In this document: piece by piece, positions 48,738-59,200 of the stretch | How positions within the stretch are numbered: position 1 is the stretch's first letter | Layout: each line of letters opens with the position of its first letter | From: Xestospongia bergquistia | Taxonomy: Eukaryota > Porifera > Demospongiae > Haplosclerida > Petrosiidae | DNA length: 64,000 nt | Assembly (NCBI GenBank): GCA_963965975.1 | Contig: OZ014420.1 | Location: 2,382,001 to 2,446,000, forward strand | Direction of reading: 5' to 3' | Notes under the pieces: generated by a model | Told to the model about the DNA's origin: nothing | Database searches by the model: none | What the model saw: the letters and a program-made list of their open reading frames with translations, nothing else | Made by a program: the position numbers and the translations under genes

Positions 48738-49830
48738 TACTAAGTTGGTGTGTATTAAAACATTCAAGTCTTTAATTTAAAGACTTTAAGAGGGTTAGGC
48801 TATTGATTTCAGTTTATTAAGTAAACTGCAAAGACTAAAGGACTTAAACCGACTAACTAAATAAACTGCCATTAACAGTTTATTAAGTTTGTTTGCATTA
48901 ATGCTCTAAAGTCTTTAATTTAAAGACTTTAGAAGGTTTAGATTATTGAGTGAATTTTATAAAGTAAACTGCTCAAAATAAAAGACTTAAAGGGACTAAC
49001 TAAATAAACTGGAATTAACATTTTATCAAGTTTATTTCCAATAATGCTCTAATGTCTTTAATTTAAAGACTTTAGAAGTTTAGACTATTGACTTAAGGTT
49101 ATAAAATAAACTGCTGAGACTAAAGGCCTTAAAACAACTAACTAAATAAACTACCATTAACAGTTTATTAAGTTTGTTTGCATTAACGCTTTAAAGTCTT
49201 TAATTTAAAGACTTTAGAAGGTTTAGACTATTGGGTGTACTTTAAAAAGGAAACTGCTCAGACTAAAGGACTTAAATGGACTAACTAAATAAACATCAAT
49301 TAACAGTTTATTAAGTTGGTTTGTATTAAAGCAATAAAGTCTTTAATTTAAAAACTTTAGAAGGTTTAGACTATTGAGTGAACTTTCTAAAGTAATCTGT
49401 TCAGACTAAAGGACTTAAAGGGACCAACTAAATAAGCTGCATTTAACAGTTTACTAAGTTGGTGTGTAACAGTTTATTAAGTTTGTTTGCATTAATGCTC
49501 TAAAGTCTTTAATTTAAAGACTTTATAAGGTTTCGACTATTGAGTTTCGTTTATAAAATAAACTGCATAGACTAAGGGACTTAAAGGGACTAAGTAAATA
49601 AACTGCCATTAAAAGCTTATTAACTTTGTTTCATTAACGTTCTAAAGTTTTTAATTCAATGACTTTAGAAGGTTGAGACTGTAGAGTTAACTTTATAAAG
49701 TAAACTGCTCAGACTAAAGGACTTAAAGGGACTAACTAAATAAACTGCCATTAACAGTTTATTAAGTTTCTTTCCATTAACGCTTTAAAGTCTTTAATTT
49801 AAAGACTTTAGAAGGTTTAGACTACTTTAA
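48738..49830 (+). repeat. Palindromic satellite, forward orientation (after gap)
   Basis: Same orientation and landmarks as the block before the gap. One partial monomer near 49435-49460 is fused (ACTAAGTTGGTGTGTAACAG), showing a deletion join. Confidence 0.9.
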
Positions 49831-51523
49831 AAAGTACACCCAATAGTCCCTTTATATATTTAGTCCCTTTAAGTCTTTTAGACTGAGCAATTTACTTTAT
49901 AAACTTCAATCAACAGTCTAAACCTTCTAAAGTCTTTAAATTAAAGACTTCAGAGCGTTAACACAAACAAACTTACTAAACTGTTAATAGCAGTTTATTT
50001 ATACTCTGTCCGAGTTGAGAAAAGCCACCCAGACGTGTGAATAACTTTGCCGTTTTACGTGCTATCCACATGGGACTTGCACCAATTGATTCAGCTTGCA
50101 AACGTGCATTTTATATATAAAATTTGGCTCTCTAGCGCTACGATAAAGTGTCAAACTATAAAACTCCATACATTTTGAATGGCATCCCTTTTGCATACTT
50201 TAAATTGCACACCTTCGAGCAGATAACAAAAATCGATTTTCACCTCGAAAAGTCAGCCAACTATCACCAAGAAGCCAGCCGACTATCACGTGGCAAGTCA
50301 AAATTACAATTCTAATTATAAAAATAAATGCCTTTGTATCAATTATACTATTAAAATGATAACCAGGTATCGTCTTTTGCAATTTTGGGCAGCTATAAAG
50401 CCAACATGGTTTTGAAAAAAACCTTTTGACAAATAAGGAAAACTGAAAATGTCTAAAATCATTAGTCATCAGAACTGTCAGATTGATACTGGAACGTGAA
50501 AGTCCTGGGGCATCACAGGTTTGTTTCAGAGATCCTTCAGTCCGTTTGCGCCTGCCAAGTTCCTCGAAATATTCATAGACATTCACAGCAACCTCCTTTG
50601 TTTGTGATCGCTATCTTTTTCCACTTACAAGCACGAGAAAAAACGTGGTGTGTTCGCATGACATCCACTTGAACAAATAATGAAAACACTTAACACGTAC
50701 TTCAGCGCTAACAGGCGAGGAAATACCTCACGTTACATTCCATGCATAAAACACCTTTTTTTTAATAAAGGGCTTTTCTCAACTCAGACAGAGTATAGTT
50801 AGTACCATTAAATCCTTTAGACTGACCTGTTTACTTTATAAACTTCACTCAATAGTCTAAACCTTCTAAAGTCTTTAAATTAAAGACTTTAGAGCGTTAA
50901 TTCAAACCAACTTACTAAAATGTTAATTGCAGTTTATTTAGTTAGTAACGTTAACTCTTTTAGACTGAGTAGTTTACTTTATAAACTTCACTCAATAGTC
51001 TAAACCTTCTAAAGTCTTTAAATTAAAGACTTTAGACCCTTAATGCAAACCAACTTACTGAACTGTTAATAGCAGTTTATTTAGTTAGTCCCATTAAGTC
51101 CTTTAGACTGAACAATTTACTTTATAATCTTCATGCAATAGTCTAAACCTTCTAAAGTCTTAAAAGTAAAGACTTTAAAGCGTTAAAGCAAACCAACTTA
51201 CTAAACTGTAAATTGCACTTTATTTAGTTAGTCCCATTTAGTCCTTTAGACTGAGCAGTTTACTTTATAAACTTCACTCAATAGTCTAAACCTTCTAAAG
51301 TCTTTAAATTAATGACTTTAGAGCGTTAACGCAAACCAACTTACTAAACTGTTAATAGTCGTTTATTTAGTTAGTCACGTTAAGTCCTTTAGACTGTGCA
51401 GTTTACTTTATAAACTACACTCAATAGTCTAAACCTTCTAAAGTCTTCAACTTAAAGACTTTAGAGCATTAATGCAAACCAACTTACTAAACTGTTAATT
51501 GCAGTTTAGTTAGTTAGTCCCAT
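49831..51523 (-). repeat. Palindromic satellite, reverse orientation (proximal part)
   Basis: After a switch at about 49830-49850 the landmarks appear as reverse complements and in reverse order (CTGAGCAATTTACTTTATAA, AATAGTCTAAACCTTCTAAAG, TAGTTAGTCCCATTAAGTCC). The stretch is interrupted by the 794-bp MITE. Confidence 0.9.
50002..50795. mobile_element. 794-bp mariner-like MITE with TA target duplication
   Basis: Terminal inverted repeats of 25 bp start TACTCTGTCCGAGTTGAG on the left; the right repeat differs at one base. TA at 50000-50001 and 50796-50797 duplicates the TA of the satellite word CAGTTTATTTAGTTAGT, which is restored if the element and one TA are removed. A TA duplication fits Tc1/mariner-type non-autonomous elements. 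The internal minus-strand 128-codon frame (50200-50586) shows no transposase motif and a conserved DDE is absent. A truncated relative lies at 33980-34308. Confidence 0.82.
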
Positions 51524-52349
51524 TAGAGGCGTGGCTCAATGATCGGACACTCTGGTGTTTTTACTGTTTTTAAATAAACAGAGCATTCGAAGCTGACTTT
51601 CGACACCAGCTTCGAGTGCCCCAATCCATCATATAGTTATTGCAAAGAATATACTGAAAAAGAAATCTTTTTGCACAATTTACAAGCATATATCCTGTAC
51701 ACTTGAGATCATGATAAAACGGACATTCTTATGTAGATTTGAACGATGACCATATCTTGATAACAATTATAGCTTGAACGTTATCTCTGCTTTTGAACAG
51801 TATATAATATGTAAAGAATTAACTGTCAAAATTTGGAGAAATTTCTACGTACAGTTCTGAATATACATCTCTTTGAAAACATGAACTCATGGACGAATAA
51901 ACGGACATTTAAGAGAAGTTCTTTTCTAAAGTAGGTGATAAGTTCTTGATATTTATTAACTCAAATTTGACAATCACAAATACTTTTTATTAATTATTCA
52001 AATTCACTGTGCATGAAAAAATAATTTTACTACAAAAAGTCTAGTAGTTAATTATTATATGTCACACATAAAACAAACAAAATTTAGTGATTTTTCTTTC
52101 TTGATCCCAACACATACCATGTGGTACCACTGGAAACATTTTTCACATTCCACCCAATTAGTCACTTTAGTGTGAAAACATAAATTATTAGAACATGCTG
52201 ATAGTTTTTCTGTAATGAAATACATGAATTGTATTATTATATTGTGAATATTTTCATACTGGTTGTCAGGTTATTCTTTGATTGCTCTAGTGTAGTTTCT
52301 AAATGGCAAGCCACTATTAAAGGGTTAATTATAGTATAATGTCACATAC

Positions 52350-52439
52350 CATTATCACTGAGTCCATTCTTGTCATATTCACTGAGTCCTATCTTTTTTT
52401 AACTTCTCTTGCTAGTACTTTTGGTACATCTCTTCCTCC
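52350..52439 (-). pseudogene. pogo transposase 90-nt repeated exon, copy 3 (with stop)
   Basis: Third tandem copy, 248 bp beyond copy 2, again 90 nt with the same acceptor and donor. A GAA codon of the SEEE run has become TAA, giving KRS-stop-KK. If copies 1 and 2 are included, translation would end here. No further exon is recognised downstream. Confidence 0.65.
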
Positions 52440-52597
52440 CTGTAACAAGGATAATTAACTTTAAAATACTTCAATATATATACATTACACATACTGGAAA
52501 TTTGAGAATTTTTAGGTAATGTCTTTGACTGCTCTAGTGTAGTTTCTAACATGGTAAGCCACTATTAAAGGGTTAATTATAACATAATGTCACATAC

Positions 52598-52687
52598 CAT
52601 TATCACTGAGTCCATTCTTGTCATATTCGTAGAGTCCTATCTCTTCTTCACTTCTCTTGCTAGTATTTCTGGTACATCTCTTCCTCC
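52598..52687 (-). pseudogene. pogo transposase 90-nt repeated exon, copy 2
   Basis: Same borders, length and phase as copy 1, 247 bp further downstream in the gene. It is open, with one codon difference (AGT to AAT in CTRNTSKRS). The flanking introns are also near-identical, so the whole exon plus intron was duplicated. Confidence 0.7.
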
Positions 52688-52844
52688 CTGTAACAAGGAT
52701 ATTAACTTTAAAATACTTCAATATATATACATTACACATACTGGAAATTTGAGAATTTTTAGGTAATGTCTTTGACTGCTCTAGTGTAGTTTCTAAAATG
52801 GCAAGCCACTATTAAAGGGTTAATTATAATATAATGTCACATAC

Positions 52845-52934
52845 CATTATCACTGAGTCCATTCTTGTCATATTCGTAGAGTCCTATCTCTTCTTCACTT
52901 CTCTTGCTAGTACTTCTGGTACATCTCTTCCTCC
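52845..52934 (-). pseudogene. pogo transposase 90-nt repeated exon, copy 1
   Basis: Acceptor CCTTGTTACAG and donor GTATGTGAC bound a 90-nt block. Joined to the main exon in phase 1 it reads RKRCTRSTSKRSEEEIGLYE, then YDKNGLSDN, and it also ends in phase 1. The exon is symmetric, so it can be repeated or skipped without changing frame. The end resembles the end of the main exon (GDISLSEVDENS), suggesting older duplication. Confidence 0.7.
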
Positions 52935-53088
52935 CTGTAACAAGGATAATTAACTCAAAAATACTAAAATATATATATACATTACACATACTGGAAATTT
53001 GAGAACTTTTGGTGACTGTTCTAGTGCACTTTCTAAAATAGCAAGCCATAAATTCAAAGTATAATTAACCTCAGGCTGTATCACTTAC

Positions 53089-54969
53089 TATTCTCATCTA
53101 CTTCACTGAGACTGATGTCTCCATCACTGGATTTACATGCTGTAGCATCTAAAGATAATTCTTCAGGATGGAATATTTTTTTCCATTTTTCATATCTGAT
53201 GTCAGGTAGATCATAACCATTCTCATACTTCCTAGAAAACCGACTGTGCTTTCTTCTGTAAAATCAAATTTTGATGTACTCTGTTCACTTTGTTTTTTTT
53301 CTTTCTTTTGTCTCTCTTTCTCGGCTTTTTCAACTGCTTTTTTAAGCTTTCTCTCCTCTACCTCCTTCTTTTTCTGTTCTCGTTCCATTGCCTTCGTTTC
53401 TCGCTGTTGCTTTCTAAGATCTTTAGCTTTTAATTCATCTGCTTTCTTCATTTCTTTTTCTCTTATCAACTGAAGATTTTCAGAACTTGTTAAAACACGA
53501 GCACTGTGGTTTGTCTTTTTCTCATTACTTGGTAGCTGAGGTAAAGTAAGAAAATCATGAAGAGTAGATGGCTGAACTTTTGTAATGTAATCTTCGTCTT
53601 CAGAAAAGTTACCATAGTAACCACAGGTACTGTCTTCACTACAAGTGTCTTTCTCATAATAATCAATGCTTTCACTATCGGAAGTAATACAGGTATGAGG
53701 ATGAGATTTAGCTGGGCTATACAGAGGAAGAAACAGTCTCATCTTGGAGGTTATCATATCTATTTTCCCATCCTCCTCAAGTTGCAAGTAACGTAATACT
53801 GCATACCTGTTGAGGGGGTATATACCAGTGGATCTAAACCCAGCAACAATATTAGCTGGTGTCATCGCCTTTGTCCAGGCTCGACTAAACGTTTCGGTGA
53901 AATTAAATCTATTAACAGCTTTCCCAGGATTACAGGACATGTAGAGATGACACTCATTATTGTATGCCTTTTTTAAGGGGCTAAAGCATGACCTGTCCAA
54001 TGGTTGACACAAATGAGTTGTATGAGGTGGCAAGCAAAATAAGATGATCTGATTTGCAGCAGCTGTCCTGATCAATTGAGGTTGGTAATGTGAAGAATGT
54101 CCATCCAGGAGTAACAAGATGGGTCGCTGTGGAGGGATGTGAAGTAAGAAGTGATTAGTAAACCATTCCTGAAACAATTCGGAATCTATCCATCCATTTT
54201 TAGACACCCCTTATGCAGTACCTGAGATTTCTCCTTCTGTGAAATTGGGCTTGAGTTTTTTCCGATCAAAAATTATCATCAGAGGCAAAAGGTAACCAGA
54301 AGCACTGCATGCTGACAAAACAGTAATTTGGGCTTTATCACCACTAGTAATACAGGAAATATCTCTCTGACCTTGTACTCCAATTATTTTGCCAGGTTTA
54401 TATTCCAATGGGAACCCGCTCTCATCACAGTTAAAAATCAGCATTGGTCATTCAAGCAAATTATTAGACTTCAATGTTTCTTCAAGCAAGTCAAAATATC
54501 GATTTATGACATCTGGGTTAGCTGCAATAGCTCTACGATATGCTAATTTGGATCCATATCTTAATCGTAGTTTTGGATGCCGCTTCACAAATGAGCCCCA
54601 CCAACCAGTAATGACATTGACATCTTCAACTTCACATTGACGTTTCTTTGCTAGTGCTGCTCTAACAATACAAAGAACTTGTTCCTTTGTCCGAGCGAAG
54701 CCAATTTTAGCTGAACCTACCAAAAATGTTACTAGTTCTTCTTCTTCAATGTCATTTAAGTATCGAGGGGGTCCACTGTGAGCACCAAAAGAGACATTAC
54801 CAGACACTCGGTCCCATAATCTTGACTTTGGCACATTATACATTTCAGCAGCTTTTCTAAGAGTAAATCGTCCTTTAGCCACATCCTTTGCTGCTATACG
54901 TAACTGGGTCTCACTCCACCGCTTGTAGTCCCTATTCCTTGGCTTTTTTCCTCCAGAGGATAACCTAGG
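53089..54969 (-). pseudogene. pogo/Tigger transposase, main exon (two in-frame stops, one frameshift)
   Basis: After an acceptor TTCTTTAATAG the frame opens with RNRDYKRWSETQLRIAAKDV and AAEMYNVPKSRLWDRVSG (psq-type helix-turn-helix). A CENP-B/Tc5-type DNA-binding part follows (WWGSFVKRHPKLRLRYGSKL). The DDE_1 catalytic domain keeps all three Asp: IFNCDESGFPL, ILLLLDGHSSH and HTTHLCQPLDRSCFSPLKKA. A long Lys/Glu-rich stretch, likely coiled coil, comes next (53.26-53.48 kb). TGA at 54448-54450 and TAA at 54211-54213 interrupt the frame without shifting it (GTA-stop-GVSKNGWID). Near 53.25 kb a frameshift is needed to reach the family-typical tail FSRKYENGYDLPDIRYEKW and HPEE. The exon ends at a GTAAGT donor (53083-53088). 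Inactive as it stands. Confidence 0.88.
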
Positions 54970-56267
54970 CTATTAAAGAAGATGTAACTATAACATAATA
55001 AATCATATATAAACAAAGAAAAAAAGACTCATGTCAGGGGCACTTAAAAAAGGACTTGCATGTTTTCAAACAATTAATTGTCTCAGCACCCAATTAAGCA
55101 CATAAACTTTATGGTTTGCAATAAGTCATTTGTACAAAGGTTTTTCACAATCTTATACTAATTGTCATAGCTTTGTAGAGAGACTCCTAGTTATGTATAA
55201 AACATGGAAAGACTCTAGCTCATTGTAGTGGACTATTGCATTCTGAAGATTCAATAAGACCAGATGAAAACAAATAAGTAAGGCAGATATGTCTACTAGT
55301 ATGCTTGAAGGTATACATCTCTTCTCTACTTCATAACAAAGACTATACATTGCACCAATGACTACATGTGATATAACTATATACTGCAATTATTTAGAGC
55401 CTTTGATCATATCATGAATTTTGAATAAGCAACTCATTAGAACTCATTTCTCTATCAATATAATGACTAGTGACTTTAACATGTTATCTGCCTACCCTTC
55501 CTCCTATTTTTGTGACTATGACATCATACCTATAGTATAATAGATGGTCTATGACATATTTTAGTTTATGTGATGACTTTATCTTTTTTTCTCAAAGGTA
55601 TTAAAAACAATAATATTGTCATATAGTTAATTGATTATCATTTAAAAATTTATTTCACTCAGATTATTATAATTCAAATATCTATCACATGTTTACCTAC
55701 TTACAGTAAAGTTAGTCATAAAGTCAAGCAGCTATTAAGCCTTAGTACAACACTCTTATTATTAAAAAAGTGAACTGACTCTGTTATTACAGACATATTT
55801 ACTAATCACTAAAATGGCCAGGGTTGACTAAGGTATTACAAACACATAGCTCAAGCCATCAAGTCTTCCACATTGACATCTATACATTATCACAAATTAC
55901 CATGTTTGATTCTTTCCACGATAGTTAATACAAGAGAGTCCTACCTAAGGTTTAACTTGAGGTAGATTTAGTTGATAGTAAGAGAAAGACTCAGAAACTG
56001 ACAGAAAACTCCTAGCTAACGTTTAGACTTGAGGTTGCGTTGTCCGCCAAATCATACCACGTGCCCGCGAATACATTCAAGTCTGTAAAAGCACCAAAAA
56101 CGGAGCTCGTTCACAACACGGAGTTTAGTTAGGAAACTGTGCAAGGAAAGTGTATTCATTGAGCATAACCAAGAGCCACATTGTAAGGAAGCAATAAGCT
56201 ATCTTCAAATTTTTAGAAGAAAAAGTGTCTGAAAATAGATTTGTCCGTCCATTGATTTTCGACTCTA

Positions 56268-59200
56268 AGTCCTTTAGAATGAGCAGATAACTTCATAAAT
56301 TTCACTCAATAGTCTAAACCTTATAAAGTATTAAATTAAAGACTTTAGAGCGTTAATGCAAACAAACTTACTAAACTGTTAATTGCAGATTATTTAGTTA
56401 GTCCCATTAAGTCCTTTGGAATGAGCAGTTTACTTTATAAACTTCACTCAATAGTGTAAACATTCTAAAGTCTTTAAATTAAAGACTTTAGAGCGTTAAT
56501 ACAACCAACTTACTGAACTGTTAGTAGCAGCTTGATGAGTTAGTCCCATTAACACCTTTAGACCTAGCAGTTTACTTTATAAACTTCACTCAATAGTCTA
56601 CACCTTCTAAGGTCTTTAAATTAAAGGCTTTAGAGCGTTAATGCAAACCAATTTACTAAACTGTTCATTGCAGTTTATTTATTTAGTGCCATTAAGTCCT
56701 TTAGACTGAACAGTTTACTTTATAAAATTCCCTCAATAGTCTAAACCTTCTAAAGTCTTTAAATTAAAGACTTTAGAGCGTTAATGCAAACCAACTTACT
56801 AAACTGTTAGTAGCAGCTTGATGAGTTAGTCCTATTAGTCCTTTCGACGGAGCAATTTACTTCATAAAATTCACTCAATAGTCTTAACCTTCTAAAGTCT
56901 TTAAATTAAAGACTTTAGACCCTTAATGCAAGCCACCTTACTAAACTGTTAATTGCAGGTTATTTAGTTAGTTGCACTAAGTCCGTTAGACTTAGCAAAT
57001 TACTTTATAAAATTCACTCAATAGTCTAAACCTTTTAAGTCTTCCAATTAAAGACTTTCGACAGTTAATGTAAACCAACTTACTAAACAGTTAGTAGCAG
57101 TTTGTTTAGTTAGTCCCATTAAGTCCTTTAGACTGAGCAGTTTTCTTTATAAACTTCGCTCAAAAGTCTAAACCTCCTAAAGTCTTTAACTTAAAGACTT
57201 TAAAGCGTTAACGCAAAAAACTTACTAAACATTTAATAGCTATTTATTTAGTTAGTGCCATAAAGACCTTTATACTGAGCAGTTTACTTTATAAACTTCA
57301 CTCAATAGTCTAAAACTTTTTAAGTCTCTAACTTAAAGACTTTAGAGCATTAATGCAAACAAACTTACTAAACTGTTAGTAGCAGTTTCTTTAGTTAGTG
57401 CCATAAAGACCTTTATAGTGAACATTTTACTTTATAAACTTCACTCAATAGGCTAAACCTTCTAAAGTCTTTAACTTAAAGACTTTAGACCGTTAATGCA
57501 AACAAACTTGCTAAACATTTAATAGCTGTTTATTTAGTTAGTGCCATAAAGACCTTTATACCGAGAAGTTTACTTTATAAACTTCACTCAATAGTCTAAA
57601 CCTTCTAAAGTCTTTAATATAAAGACTTTAGAGCGTTAATGCAAACCAACTTACTAAACTGTTAATAGCTGTTTATTTAGGTAGTGCCATAAAGACCTTT
57701 ATAGTGAACATTTCACTTTATAAAATTAAGTCAATAGCGAAAACCTTATAAAGTGTTTAACTTAAAGACTTTAGAGTGTTAATGCAAAAACACTTACTAA
57801 ACTGTTAGTAGCAGTTTGTTTAGTTAGTCCCATTAAGTCCTTTAGACTGAGCAGTTTACTTTATAAAATTCAGTCAATAGTCTAAACTTTCTAAAGTCTT
57901 TAACTTAAAGACTTTAGAGCGTTAACGCAAACAAACTTTCTAAACTGTTAATAGCAGTGTGCTTAGTTAGTCCCATTAAATCCTTTAGACTGAGTGTTTA
58001 CTTTATAAAATTCACTCAATAGTCTAAACCTTCTAAAGTCTTTAATTTAAAACTTCAGAGCGTTAACGCAAAAAAACTAACTAAACTGTTAATAGCTGTT
58101 TATTTAATTAGTACCATAAAGTCACTTAGACTGTGCAGTTTACTCTATCAACATCAATAAATAGTGTAAACCTTCAAAAGTCTTTAACTTAAAGACTTTA
58201 GAGCGTTAATGCAAACAAACTTACTAAACTGTTAGTAGCAGTTTCTTTAGTTAGTCCCATTAAGTCCTTTAAACTGAGCACCTTACTTTATACACTTCAC
58301 TCAATAGTCTAAACATTTTAAAGTCTTTAACTTAAAGACTTTAGAGTGTTAATGCAAACTAACTTACTAAACTGTTAATAGAAGCTTATTTAGTTAGTGC
58401 CATAGTGTCCTTTAGACTTAGCAGTTTACTTTATAATCTTCACTGAATTGTCTAAACCTTCTAAAGTCTTTAACTTAAAGACTTTAGAGCGTTAATGCAA
58501 ACAAACTTACTAAACTTTTAATAGCTTTTACTTAGTTAGTGCCATAAAGACCTTTATACTGAGCAGTTTACTTTATAAACTGCACTCAATAGTCTAAACC
58601 TTCTTAAGTCTTTAACTTAAAGACTTTACAGCGTTAATGCAAATTTCCTTACTAAAATGATAATAGCTTTTTATTTATTTAGTGCCATAAAGTCGTTTAG
58701 ACTGAGCAGTTTACTTTATATAATTCACTCAATAGTCTAAACTTTCTAAAGTCTTTAACTTAAAGAGTTTAGAGCGTTAATGCAAACCAATTTACTGAAG
58801 TTGTAATAGCTGTTTCTTTAGTTAGTGCCAAAAAGACCTTTATACTGAGCATTTTACATTATAAACTTCAGTCAAAAATCTAAACCTTATAAAGTCTTTA
58901 ACTTAAAGACTTTGGAACGTTAATGCAAAATAACTTACTAAACTGTTAGTAGCAGTTTGTTTAGTTAGTCCCATTAAGTCCTTTAGGCTGAGCAGTTTAC
59001 TTTATACACTTCACTAAACAGTCTAAACCTTCTAAAGTCTTCAACTTAAAGACTTTAGATCGTTAATTCAAACTTACTTACTAAACTGTTAATAGCTGTT
59101 TATTTACTTAGTGCCATAAAGTCCTTTAGACAGAGCAGTTTACTTTATAAACTTCTCTCAATAGTCAAAACTTTCTAAAGTTTTTAAATTAAAGACTTTC

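Larger units (their letters stand above)
51526..56265 (-). mobile_element. 4.74-kb pogo/Tigger-type DNA transposon in the satellite
   Basis: Flanked by TA (51524-51525 and 56266-56267), which reconstitutes the satellite word CCATTAAGTCCTTTAG when the insert is removed. The termini are imperfect inverted repeats sharing GAG.CG....TCAATG..CGGACA. The motif CGGACA recurs near both ends: 51544, 51720 and 51902 on the plus strand, 56041 and 56242 as TGTCCG. The transposase gene is on the minus strand. The regions 51550-52340 and 54975-56240 hold no further gene that I can see and are taken as the element's non-coding ends and intron. Confidence 0.85.

Noticed and set aside
48501..48775. Open frames spanning the run of N
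   Set aside because: They consist almost only of unknown bases; this is an assembly gap, not coding sequence.
50200..50586. 128-codon minus-strand frame in the mariner-like MITE
   Set aside because: No DDE or helix-turn-helix motif, and the matching part of the 34-kb relative is not open. It is treated as chance within a non-autonomous element.
53246..53473. Ser/Phe/Cys-rich plus-strand frame
   Set aside because: It is the antisense of the Lys/Glu-rich tail of the pogo transposase.
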